From Spirochaetae bacterium HGW-Spirochaetae-7 (GTDB lineage Bacteria; Spirochaetota; Spirochaetia; Treponematales; UBA12059): DNA of 16,447 nt. Positions 8,701 to 15,481 of the stretch are shown one piece after another. The notes below the pieces were generated by a model. That model did not search any database. It was not told where the DNA came from and saw only the letters and a program-made list of their open reading frames with translations. The position numbers and the translations under genes were made by a program. Every line of letters starts with the position of its first letter. Position 1 is the first letter of the stretch. Location of the stretch: assembly GCA_002839245.1 (NCBI GenBank), contig PGXR01000035.1, positions 1,591-18,037 on the forward strand, read 5' to 3'.

Positions 8701-9267
8701 TACCGGGAGCGGGCGTATCGAACCGGTGATGGTGGCTCGTTCACCGGAATCGGGTTTGACCGCCTGAGCGCCATCGATGTCCACGCCGCGCAGGCGAAAC
8801 AGGACGAGCGGATCCCGGTCTATCTCCTGGGCAAGCAGGTAGTAGACGGCGGCCTGATGCTTGCAGGGGTCGCCGTAGTCGGGACAGCTGCACGACCGCT
8901 CCATCTCGGACCATCGCCTGGGAACGAGCGATGCGCCTTTCTTTTTCAGCCGGGCCACGAGGCCCTCGGGCAAATCGCCGGCCGCGACACGCGACAGGAG
9001 CATGGGGTCCGAGGCGAAGGCAGCCCTGACGATGGCGGCCGCCGGCCCGGGCAAAGGCATGAACCGTATGGCGACGCTGTAATACGGGGCATAGTTGCCC
9101 GCCACCCTGGCGCGAACGTTTCCGCCGTCTATGGTCAGTTTCGTTACCGAACCGTTGCCCGCGTAGGCCCGCCCGCGCGCCAGGCGCCCGCCGTCGGCAA
9201 GCGCTTCCATCGCTTTTATGAAATAGCGGCCCCAGGGAGTGAGGCCGAACACGTGCATGGCCTTCAT
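5728..9267 (-). CDS. SWIM zinc-finger SNF2-family helicase
   Basis: The product has 1179 residues. A SWIM zinc finger of form CxCx6CxH (Cys126, Cys128, Cys135, His137) lies near the N-terminus. A long, poorly conserved middle (about 150-700) follows, then an intact SNF2 ATPase core: Walker A GLGKT (747-751), DEAH (837-840), TGTP (865-868), and motif VI with Asp1116, Arg1117 and Arg1120. This is the bacterial SWIM-SNF2 architecture, which is a double-stranded-DNA translocase and not a strand-separating helicase. Its biological role is generally undefined. It starts 7 bp after the stop of the GNAT-like gene and is followed at once by the yciO-like gene, so the three are probably cotranscribed. 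The ATG at 9267 is kept because the N-terminus that follows is family-like. An ATG three codons later is possible. No Shine-Dalgarno is clear. Confidence 0.93.
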   Translation of the reverse strand: MKAMHVFGLTPWGRYFIKAMEALADGGRLARGRAYAGNGSVTKLTIDGGNVRARVAGNYAPYYSVAIRFMPLPGPAAAIVRAAFASDPMLLSRVAAGDLPEGLVARLKKKGASLVPRRWSEMERSCSCPDYGDPCKHQAAVYYLLAQEIDRDPLVLFRLRGVDIDGAQAVKPDSGERATITGSIRPLPVPDPVILRLVAPWPDPMQGDGDPLSGLGGLSNCTTAIPALLPPSRGLAPFDLRVVCTAFYIKAAGRIPDIIEPSGLAAMEGSPARWFAASKFEILLGDDGFAAIETASRGKLSLLAASKVFLGCGERQGSPSYRFLRAFFQTARSIVSACAFVPDVMLRGERFSVLWRPARFDSGVDALLQALEPLAIAPAWRKAAPGSVSSRSSPTTKPGAAKVPDARSMVELLAIAFITEIAGSVGFSLPSSREKGHPTVRALFGRLPVSCAAPGQRSLPGAMDSWLSVYTMASSRPPLELAIAAARRSDASGIESPQDSPRFRLSAACIGEDGSRVALKSAAGIGGERASKAMSFAAMLSNFIPALGRLGVSASVILGQEELAGFVIDAAPLLGRLGVSLVLPKELRRLATPRPAIRVVRKASLGSYLDLASAFSFDWSVAIGDERLSPAEFAAMVASGLKLVRWRSEWVRLDPAEAARVLSRVSGRAAPGAGEAMRAALAGDIETDSEFSDAVQRLVGTAGRDDVEVHTPSSLKATLRPYQERGFRWMLGNFTRGLGCLLADDMGLGKTVQAITAMLFLKDAGNLGSGALVCAPASLLSNWERELSKFAPSLTVCPYYGTARRRRAADVTLSSYETMIRDQKKLAGLEWNLVVLDEAHYIKNPDSKRACAVKTLRAERRLALTGTPVENNLGELWSLFDWMLPGYLGTRARFTDEFRKPIELDRSEATAGRLRRATGPFVMRRLKTDKAIAADLPDKVVVGEYASLTPGQAALYKAVASEGLARVSSAGSENRLGVVLAMITALKQVSNHPRNYDKESPGTSDKSGKARLLVALLDAAFEAGERVLVFSQYVEMLGILEGVVRDELGVEPYILHGGLSRKRRDEAVDRFQNERGPGVFLVSLKAGGVGLNLTAATRVVHYDLWFNPAVENQATDRAFRIGQTRNVFVHRLIARDTIEERIDAMITSKRELSELTVRAGESWIAKLGDDELRDLVSLR

Positions 9268-9274
9268 GGATCGA

Positions 9275-10399
9275 TCAGAGCATCTTGATGTAGGCCCGCC
9301 GTCGCTTGTGCTGCCTGTGCTCGTAGCTCTTCCAGAGGCTTTGGACTTCGTAGTTTGTCTCCAGCTCGCCGGCGGTTTCGGCGCTGACGACGCCGGCTTT
9401 TCGGCAGCTCTCGATCAGCGACGTCATGAGGAAGGCGACCGCGCCGGCTCCCTTGTGCTTCGGGTCGACTGCGATCAGCAGTAGGTCTATGCCTACCGGA
9501 TACCGCAGGGCCTTCAGGAGATGCACCCAGCCGAAGGGAAAGAATCGGCCGCCTGATTTCTGGAGAGCGCTGGAGAGGCTCGGGAAGGCAAGCCCGAAAG
9601 AAACCAGTTTTTCATCCTGGTCTACGACTATCTTGATGAAACGAGGGTCGGCAAAGCCTAGATACTGGTCGACATAGGTCTGGACCTGCTTCACTGACAG
9701 CGGCGTGGTTCCGTAGAGCTTCTCGTAGGCCTCGTCAAGGAGGGCGAATATCGGCTTGGCGAATTTGCGCTTCAGTTCCGCGGGGGTCTTCCAGTCATAG
9801 ACGTGCATGCCTGTCCGCTGGGAAATGAGGTTCTGGACGCGAAGAACCTTCTCGGGTATGTCTTTGGGTACCTTGACCTCGTACTCCAGCCAGTCGACGT
9901 CCTTGCGGTAGCCGAGCCGTTCGATGAATTCGGGGTAGTACGGATGGTTGTATATCATTGGCATGGTGCCAAGCTGGTCGAAGCCCTCGATGAGGAGGCC
10001 TTCCTTGTCCAGGTCGGTAAAGCCCATCGGGCCGTTGACGCCGACCATGCCTTTTCCGCGGAGCCAGCCTTCGGCGGTCGCGAACAGAGCCTGGGCCACT
10101 TCGAAATCCTCGACAAAATCAACCCAGCCGAAGCGGCCGTACTTGTTGCCCCACTTCTCGATATAGCGATGGTTGATGAGAGCCGCGATGCGGCCCACGC
10201 TCTTGCCGTCCCGATACGCCAGCCAGTACTCGGCTTCGCTGAACTCGAACGCTGGATTGCGCGCCTTGGACAGCGTGTTGTACTCGTCGACAAAAATCGG
10301 GGGTACCCAGCAGGCGTTTCCCTTGAAGACGCTGAATGGAAATTTGACGAAGGCCCTGAGGTCACGGGCCGTCTCGACACGACGGATTTCTATTGGCAT
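9275..10399 (-). CDS. GNAT-fold acetyltransferase-like protein, probably two GNAT domains
   Basis: The product has 374 residues. The C-terminal part (about 230-374) has the GNAT acetyl-CoA motif region in the form AVDPKHKGAGAVAF (310-323), followed by Asn and a closing basic stretch rich in Lys and Arg. The N-terminal half also reads like a GNAT fold: VGRIAALIN, then FGWVDFVED, then a helix, then NHPYYPEFIERLGY. The protein may therefore be a tandem in which only one half binds acetyl-CoA. Members of this length are widespread and mostly uncharacterised. The substrate cannot be read from the sequence. The ATG at 10399 is chosen because the conserved N-terminus MPIEIRRVET begins there and upstream in-frame sequence is non-protein-like. 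It lies 101 bp after the second permease gene and 7 bp before the SNF2 gene. Confidence 0.82.
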   Translation of the reverse strand: MPIEIRRVETARDLRAFVKFPFSVFKGNACWVPPIFVDEYNTLSKARNPAFEFSEAEYWLAYRDGKSVGRIAALINHRYIEKWGNKYGRFGWVDFVEDFEVAQALFATAEGWLRGKGMVGVNGPMGFTDLDKEGLLIEGFDQLGTMPMIYNHPYYPEFIERLGYRKDVDWLEYEVKVPKDIPEKVLRVQNLISQRTGMHVYDWKTPAELKRKFAKPIFALLDEAYEKLYGTTPLSVKQVQTYVDQYLGFADPRFIKIVVDQDEKLVSFGLAFPSLSSALQKSGGRFFPFGWVHLLKALRYPVGIDLLLIAVDPKHKGAGAVAFLMTSLIESCRKAGVVSAETAGELETNYEVQSLWKSYEHRQHKRRRAYIKML

Positions 10400-10500
10400 C
10401 GTACTACCTGTCCTGCATTCCGCGTTCGCGCGGCCGTACGGCCACGGAGCGCAGAGTATACAGGATTGGCTGACTAAAGAAAATCCTCCGCCCTCCGTCC
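10400..10500 (-). promoter_or_regulatory. Permease-GNAT spacer with a weak promoter and a 12 bp palindrome
   Basis: On the minus strand TATACT (10455-10460) is a good -10 box, but the best -35 candidate (TTTTCT, 10478-10483) matches poorly. A perfect palindrome, GGCCGTACGGCC (10432-10443), lies just downstream in the predicted leader and could be an operator or a small RNA stem. No GC stem with a T run follows the permease stop, so read-through from the transporter operon into the GNAT-SNF2-yciO run is plausible. Confidence 0.3.
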
Positions 10501-11451
10501 CTACTTGTCCTCCCGGACGTACGCCGTACCCAGCGACGCGGGCGAACCGACACGTTTGGAAAGCGTTTCCCACCAGGTTATGGCGACGAGCACGACGATC
10601 GTCGTCAGGTAAGGCAGCATATTGAGGAAGGCTGCGGGGATGTTTGTCCCCGACGCCTGGAGCCTGAACTGCACCGCGTTGATGCCGCCGAATATCAGCG
10701 CCCCGGTGATGGCCCGTGCCGGATTCCACATCGAGAAAATGACCAGTGCGATGACTATCCACCCGCGGCCGCCGGTGATGTTCTCGGACCAGCCAGGCGT
10801 GTACGCCAGGGCAAGGTGCGCGCCGCCGAGCGCCGTGAGCATGCCTCCGAATATGGTGTAGCCATACTTGGCGCGGTTGACGTTGACGCCCATCGCGTCG
10901 GCCGTGCGGGGATTCTCGCCTATGGCGCGGAGCGACAGCCCGTTCCTCGTACGGTACAGGTAGAACCACGCCAAAGGTATGAGGAGGTACGTCCCCCAGG
11001 TGAAGATGTCCTGGCCGAGCACGGCGCCGAGTATCGGCACGTTCGCGAGGCCGCCGATGTCAAACGGCGTAAAACGCGGGCCGGTCAAGCCGACGAGGTA
11101 GTAGCCGTTGGAGGCCGGGCCCAGGCGCTGTCCGAGGAAGCTGGCGAAACCGGTGCCGAACAGGGTTATCGATAGTCCAGAGACGACCTGGTTGGCTTTC
11201 ATGGTCACCGACAGGAAAGCGTGTATCAGCGCCATGAGCCCGCCTACGCCAAGGGCGACGATTATGGCCAGCGCGAGGCTGCCGGTGTAGTACGCCGTAG
11301 CGAAGCTGGAGACGGCGCCCATCAACATGATGCCTTCGAGCCCGAGGTTGAGTATGCCGGCGCGCTCCGCGTAGGTCTCGCCTATGGTCGCGTAGACCAG
11401 GCTGGTACCGGCGCGCAGGGTTATGGCCAGGAGAGATGTAATCAGGCCCAT
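10501..11451 (-). CDS. BMP-type ABC importer, second permease
   Basis: The product has 316 residues and is strongly hydrophobic, with eight to ten membrane segments. It belongs to the branched-chain/ribose permease superfamily (BPD_transp_2), the NupC/NupQ-like half of nucleoside importers. A family signature region reads YAERAGILNLGLEGIMLMGA near the N-terminus, and the cytoplasmic coupling loop is near LRAIGENPRTADAMGVNV. The start ATG at 11451 shares one base with the upstream permease stop (TGATG). A strong GGGGAGG Shine-Dalgarno lies six bases upstream, so it is both coupled and efficiently initiated. It forms the transmembrane pore as a heterodimer with the first permease. Last gene of the transporter cluster. 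Confidence 0.93.
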   Translation of the reverse strand: MGLITSLLAITLRAGTSLVYATIGETYAERAGILNLGLEGIMLMGAVSSFATAYYTGSLALAIIVALGVGGLMALIHAFLSVTMKANQVVSGLSITLFGTGFASFLGQRLGPASNGYYLVGLTGPRFTPFDIGGLANVPILGAVLGQDIFTWGTYLLIPLAWFYLYRTRNGLSLRAIGENPRTADAMGVNVNRAKYGYTIFGGMLTALGGAHLALAYTPGWSENITGGRGWIVIALVIFSMWNPARAITGALIFGGINAVQFRLQASGTNIPAAFLNMLPYLTTIVVLVAITWWETLSKRVGSPASLGTAYVREDK

Positions 11452-12542
11452 CACACGCCTCCCCTGGCGGCTTCGCGGGTCTGGGTGCCCGTCATCCGCT
11501 TTATCCTGTATTCGGTGAACAGCGAACCCGCAAGCATCGGGAACAGCATCATGCCCTGCATGAGAAGTCCCATCGACGACGGCAGCCCCATCACCATCTG
11601 CACCTGGTCGCCTCCTACGAGGAGGCCTCCCATGATGATGGCTACGAAAGGTATGGCCAGCGGGTTGAGCTGGGCCATCCATGCGACGATTATCGCGGTG
11701 TAGCCGTAGCCCAGGGACAGCCCCTGCTGGAGCCGCCGCGATATGCCGGCGACTTCGCCCACGCCAGCCAGGCCGCAGAGCGCGCCGGACAGCAACACCG
11801 CAAGCAGGATGTTGCGCTCGACCGATATGCCCTGGTAGCGCGCTGCCTTGGGGCTGTTGCCGATTACCTTGAGTTCGAAGCCCCAGCGCGTCCTCTGGAG
11901 GACGAACCACAGCACGGCCGCGGCGACCAGCGCGAAGTACAGGCCGATATGCGCGCGGCCGGCGATCCTGGGGAACCAGGCGGCCTTGGGAAACATCTCG
12001 GTGCCCGGAAAGCCGAAGCCCTTGGGGTCCCTCCACGGTCCGTAGTACAGGAACTGGGAAATGAGGATAGCGACGTAGTTGAGCATCAGCGTCACCAGGG
12101 TCTCGTCGACCTTGAGGCTTGTCTTGAGGAGAGCCGGTATGCCGGCCCACAGCGCGCCGGCGGCGCAGCCTACCAGCACCAGCATGGGCAGGAGGATGGG
12201 GGCCGGCAACCAGGGGCTCCAGTATACGGCCACCCAGGTGGCCGCGACTCCCGCCAGGGTCAGCTGGCCTTCAGCGCCTATGTTCCAGAACCTGAGCTTG
12301 AACGCCAGCGCCACGCCGAGCCCGGTCAGCATCAGCGGTATGGCCTTGACCAGCGTCTCGGTGAAGGCGCGGCCCGAGCCGAAGGCTCCCTTGAACATGG
12401 CGGCGAAGGTTTCGAAGGGGTTTGCGCCGAACGTGACGAGCAGCACGCCCGTCAGGACGAGCGATACTGCGAACGAAATGAACGGCACGACGACGATTGC
12501 CGTCTTCGAGACGGTCTTTCGCTTCTCGAATACGAGGGTCAT
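11451..12542 (-). CDS. BMP-type ABC importer, first permease
   Basis: The product has 363 residues with about nine to ten hydrophobic segments of the BPD_transp_2 family, the NupB/NupP-like partner. It has the longer N-terminal membrane extension typical of this subunit. Recognisable stretches are LRFWNIGAEGQLTLAGV and the coupling loop region VIGNSPKAARYQGI. The ATG at 12542 overlaps the ATPase stop by four bases (ATGA), indicating translational coupling. AAAGGA lies upstream at loose spacing. It heterodimerises with the second permease in the inner membrane. Cargo is not readable from permeases alone. Confidence 0.93.
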   Translation of the reverse strand: MTLVFEKRKTVSKTAIVVVPFISFAVSLVLTGVLLVTFGANPFETFAAMFKGAFGSGRAFTETLVKAIPLMLTGLGVALAFKLRFWNIGAEGQLTLAGVAATWVAVYWSPWLPAPILLPMLVLVGCAAGALWAGIPALLKTSLKVDETLVTLMLNYVAILISQFLYYGPWRDPKGFGFPGTEMFPKAAWFPRIAGRAHIGLYFALVAAAVLWFVLQRTRWGFELKVIGNSPKAARYQGISVERNILLAVLLSGALCGLAGVGEVAGISRRLQQGLSLGYGYTAIIVAWMAQLNPLAIPFVAIIMGGLLVGGDQVQMVMGLPSSMGLLMQGMMLFPMLAGSLFTEYRIKRMTGTQTREAARGGV

Positions 12543-14083
12543 GGGCGGGATTCCTTTCCGGATGGACTGACGCCCGCCATCAGAAGACCGATCTCCTGGG
12601 GGTCCGCGCCTTCTGCCGGCATGACGCCGACGGCCTTGCCGTCGTACATCACGGCGATGGTGTCGGCGACGCACAGTAGCTCCTCGATGTCCTCGGAGAC
12701 GAGGAGCACGGCCTTGCCCGCGTCGCGCTGCGCCACGAGCTGCTTGCGTACCGACTCCGTGGCGCCGATGTCGAGCCCACGCGACGGATAGACGGCGATC
12801 AGCAGGCTCCCGCAGGCTTCGATCTCGCGGGCCAGGATCGTCTTCTGGATGTTGCCGCCGGACAGGAATTTGACCATTGTCTCGGGCGACGGGGTGGCTA
12901 TGTTGAACGCGCCTATCATCCTGCGGGCGAATTCCAGAATGCGCCAGGGGAAGATGAGCAGGCCGCTGGCGATGGGCGCGGAGCGGTAGTCCTTCATCGC
13001 GAGGTTGTTGGCCACGCTCATGTCGCCGACCGCGCCGACGGCGATGCGGTCCTGCGGTATGTGGCTGACACCGGAATTGATGATCTGGAGGGGAGTATGG
13101 TTGGTCGCATCGACGCAGTTGATCGAGATGCCGCCCGATTTGACCGGGCGGAGTCCCGTGATCACTTCGGACAGCTCGCGCTGGCCGTTGCCAGCGACGC
13201 CGGCGATGCCGAGTATCTCTCCGGTTCGTAGCTGCAGGGACAGCTCGCGCAACGCCGGCAGTCCCCGCTCGTCTTCCGCGCAGACATCCTTGAGCTCGAG
13301 CACGACTGCTCCGGGCGAGAAAGGCGCTTTCTCGATATGGAAAAGAATCTCCCGCCCGACCATCACCCGCGCAAGGTCCTTGGGGTCGGTTTCCCTGGTC
13401 GTCTTCTCGGCGACCACCTTGCCCTTGCGGAGCACCATGACGCGGTCGGAGAAGGCGATTACCTCATCCATCTTGTGGGTGATGAAGACGGCGCTCTTGC
13501 CCTCCGCCTGCATCCGTTTGACCACGTCGTTGAGCTCGTGCGATTCCTGGGGAGTCAGCACGGCCGTCGGCTCGTCGAGCACCAGGATCTCGGCCTTGCG
13601 GTACAGCTGCTTGAGTATCTCGACACGCTGCTGCTCGCCCACCGAAAGTTGCCAGATGAAGGCGTCGGGGTCGACTTTCATGTTGTAGCGTTCGCCGAGT
13701 TCCAGAATCGACCGCTTGACCGCCGCCATGTCTGGCACGAAGGCGAGGCTTGCCATGCCCAAGATGACGTTCTCCGCCACGCTCATCGTGTCGACCAGCA
13801 TGAAGTTCTGGTGGACCATGCCTATCCCCAGGTCAGCCGCGTCGCGGGGCGAACGGATGTCGACCTTGCGGCCCCGGATGAACACGTCGCCCGAATCCTG
13901 CCGGTACAGGCCGGAGAGGATGTTCATCAAAGTGCTCTTGCCGGCGCCGTTCTCGCCCAAGAGGGCGAGGACCTCGCCGCGGTCGAGGTGCAGGTCGATG
14001 TTGTCCGAAGCCTGGACGCCGGGGAAGCTCTTGCATATCCCCCGCATCTCGACGAGCGGGGTCTCGCTTGCGGTTTCTGTCAT
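12539..14083 (-). CDS. BMP-type ABC importer, double-domain ATPase
   Basis: The product has 514 residues and two ABC domains in one chain, as in NupA/NupO and the ribose ATPase RbsA. Domain 1 is canonical: Walker A GENGAGKST (43-51), Q-loop Gln92, signature LSVGEQQ (146-152), Walker B ILVLDEPT (166-173) and His203. Domain 2 has a degenerate Walker A (GVAGNGQRE, 295-303, no Gly-Lys-Ser/Thr), an intact LSGGN signature (407-411), and YPSRGLD where most relatives have PTRGLD. This asymmetry is usual in the family, where one composite site does most of the hydrolysis. The ATG at 14083 has AAGG nine bases upstream and directly precedes the conserved start of the domain. It is separated from the binding-protein gene by a strong terminator, so it is probably expressed at a lower level. 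Confidence 0.95.
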   Translation of the reverse strand: MTETASETPLVEMRGICKSFPGVQASDNIDLHLDRGEVLALLGENGAGKSTLMNILSGLYRQDSGDVFIRGRKVDIRSPRDAADLGIGMVHQNFMLVDTMSVAENVILGMASLAFVPDMAAVKRSILELGERYNMKVDPDAFIWQLSVGEQQRVEILKQLYRKAEILVLDEPTAVLTPQESHELNDVVKRMQAEGKSAVFITHKMDEVIAFSDRVMVLRKGKVVAEKTTRETDPKDLARVMVGREILFHIEKAPFSPGAVVLELKDVCAEDERGLPALRELSLQLRTGEILGIAGVAGNGQRELSEVITGLRPVKSGGISINCVDATNHTPLQIINSGVSHIPQDRIAVGAVGDMSVANNLAMKDYRSAPIASGLLIFPWRILEFARRMIGAFNIATPSPETMVKFLSGGNIQKTILAREIEACGSLLIAVYPSRGLDIGATESVRKQLVAQRDAGKAVLLVSEDIEELLCVADTIAVMYDGKAVGVMPAEGADPQEIGLLMAGVSPSGKESRP

Positions 14084-14128
14084 GGTTGATTGCCTTCGTT
14101 GGGGTTTTCGCCGCGCCGCTGCGATTCG

Positions 14129-14181
14129 AAAAAAACGCGGCGCCCCTGGAGACTCCCGCAGGGGAATCTCCAGAGGCGCCG
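14129..14181 (-). terminator. Intrinsic terminator/attenuator between binding protein and ATPase genes
   Basis: In the minus-strand RNA, arms 14138-14152 and 14167-14181 pair over 15 positions, 14 Watson-Crick and one G-U. An inner CCC/GGG stem adds to this, and seven consecutive U (14129-14135) follow at once. This is a textbook Rho-independent terminator. It starts 12 bp after the binding-protein stop and ends 45 bp before the ATPase start. As the downstream genes have no obvious promoter of their own, partial read-through is the likely design. Confidence 0.9.
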
Positions 14182-14192
14182 TCAAAGAAATT

Positions 14193-15293
14193 TTACTGCA
14201 CTTTTCCTACGACGCCCTCGACGAGCCAGGCGAACGACAGGAGTTCCTCGTCCGACATCTTGGCGCCTTCGTTGACGCGGAGCTTGCCTGAGTTGTCCTT
14301 GATCGGGCCGGTGAAGACATCCCAGGTGCCGCCGACGATCTTGACTTTCTGGGTTGAGACCAGGTCGCGAACGTCCTGCGGGACGGCGGGGCTGAAATCG
14401 GCGAGGCGAACCACGTCGTCGGAGAGTCCGCCCCAGTACTGGCTGCTCTTCCAGGTGCCGTCCATGCCCTTGCGGACCGTATCGACATAGTAGACGCCCC
14501 AGTTCCAGACCGGGCTGGTCAGCACCGAGTCGCCGACGAACTTGCGCATGTCGGAATCGTAGCCGATGGAGAACTTGCCGCGCTCCTGGGCCGCTTTCTG
14601 CGGCTCGACGGTGTCCTGGTGCTGCGCGATGATATCGGCGCCAGCGTCGAGCAGGGCCACGGCGGCTTCGCGCTCCTTGACCGGGTCGTACCAGGTGTTG
14701 GTCCACACGACGCGGACCTGGACCTTCGGGTTGACGGAGCGGGCGCCGAGGGTGAAGGCGTTGATGCCGCGAACCACTTCGGGAATCGGGAACGCGCCCG
14801 GATAGCCGATGATGTTGGTCTTGGTCATCTTGCCGGCCACGATACCGGAGAGGTAGCGGGCCTGGTATATCCTGCCGAAGTAGGTGGACATGTTCTCGGA
14901 CGTCTTGTAGCCTGAGCAATGAACGAACTTGACCTTGGGGAACTCGGCGGCGACTTCGGCCATCGGGTCCATGTAGCCGAACGACGTGGCGAAGATCATG
15001 TCGTAGCCGTCCTGGGCGTACTGGCGGATGACGCGGGTGGCGTCCGGGCCTTCGGGCACGTTCTCCATGAAGGCGGTCTTGACCTTGTCGCCGAAGGCGG
15101 CCTCGAGGGCGAGGCGGCCGACATCATGCTCGTGGGTCCAGCCCAGGTCTCCGGGAACTCCGATATATATGAAAGCTACCTTGTACGGAGCCGCCGGGGC
15201 AGCCGGGGCAGCTACCGGTTCGGCCTTCTTTGCGCATCCAGCGACCGACAGTGCGATGGCCAGGGCGCAGATGATGCGAAGTGTCTTCTTCAT
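14193..15293 (-). CDS. BMP-family substrate-binding lipoprotein
   Basis: The product has 366 residues. It has a Lys-rich start, a hydrophobic core and lipobox V-A-G-C with Cys20, then a Pro/Ala linker of three Ala-Pro-rich repeats, then a BMP/PnrA-type periplasmic binding domain (about 37-366). Typical segments are GDLGWTHEHDVGR, FATSFGYMDP and ARSVNPKVQVRVVWTNTW. These match the BMP subfamily that is common in proteobacteria with nucleoside or purine-base uptake genes. The related BMP proteins PnrA and RfuA bind purine nucleosides and riboflavin. Purine cargo is therefore the best guess, with riboflavin or another cargo not excluded. The ATG at 15293 has AGGAG upstream at good spacing, and a clear promoter precedes it. 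The protein delivers substrate to the permease pair encoded downstream. Confidence 0.94.
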   Translation of the reverse strand: MKKTLRIICALAIALSVAGCAKKAEPVAAPAAPAAPYKVAFIYIGVPGDLGWTHEHDVGRLALEAAFGDKVKTAFMENVPEGPDATRVIRQYAQDGYDMIFATSFGYMDPMAEVAAEFPKVKFVHCSGYKTSENMSTYFGRIYQARYLSGIVAGKMTKTNIIGYPGAFPIPEVVRGINAFTLGARSVNPKVQVRVVWTNTWYDPVKEREAAVALLDAGADIIAQHQDTVEPQKAAQERGKFSIGYDSDMRKFVGDSVLTSPVWNWGVYYVDTVRKGMDGTWKSSQYWGGLSDDVVRLADFSPAVPQDVRDLVSTQKVKIVGGTWDVFTGPIKDNSGKLRVNEGAKMSDEELLSFAWLVEGVVGKVQ

Positions 15294-15363
15294 GAGTACT
15301 CTCCTGTATGACAATGAGTGATGTCTCCCAGAACTACGATGAACCGGGAAAACCAACCGCACC

Positions 15364-15392
15364 AGTAAACAACGATGGAGACTATATGTCAA
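15364..15392 (-). promoter_or_regulatory. Promoter of the BMP transporter operon
   Basis: On the minus strand a perfect TTGACA (15387-15392) is followed after exactly 17 bp by TTTACT (15364-15369). The predicted start is near 15357, giving a leader of about 64 nt to the ATG at 15293. That leader is too short and unstructured to suggest a purine riboswitch. Confidence 0.7.
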
Positions 15393-15407
15393 ATCGTTTC
15401 TGTCTCC
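15377..15407. repeat. GGAGAC inverted repeat around the -35 box, third copy in the leader
   Basis: GGAGAC (15377-15382) and its complement GTCTCC (15402-15407) flank the -35 box of the BMP promoter, with centres 25 bp apart, or about two and a half helical turns. A third GTCTCC lies at 15323-15328 in the leader. This could be an operator for a repressor or activator of the transporter. Six-base arms are short and chance is possible. Confidence 0.3.
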
Positions 15408-15446
15408 TTTCGGCGGATAATGAAGATTCCGCTAAAAATACGGACA

Positions 15447-15475
15447 TTGACGATGAAACTGGCAGTCGATACGAT
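15447..15475 (+). promoter_or_regulatory. Promoter of the propeller sensor gene, start on the ATG
   Basis: TTGACG (15447-15452) and TACGAT (15470-15475) are 17 bp apart on the plus strand. The seventh base after the -10 box is 15482, the A of the ATG. No Shine-Dalgarno precedes that ATG, and an in-frame TGA (15476-15478) rules out an upstream start. A leaderless message is the simplest reading. Confidence 0.45.
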
Positions 15476-15481
15476 TGACCC

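Noticed and set aside
10400..10969. Upstream extension of the GNAT reading frame by 190 codons
   Set aside because: It runs through the intergenic spacer and the second permease in another frame. It has no protein-like pattern.
11452..12150. Upstream extension of the second permease frame
   Set aside because: It lies antiphase within the first permease gene. The TGATG junction and GGGGAGG give the true start at 11451.
14084..14185. Upstream extension of the ATPase frame
   Set aside because: It would translate the terminator stem. The conserved ATPase N-terminus starts at 14083.
15294..15357. Purine riboswitch in the leader of the BMP operon
   Set aside because: The leader is only about 64 nt and I cannot draw the three-way junction.
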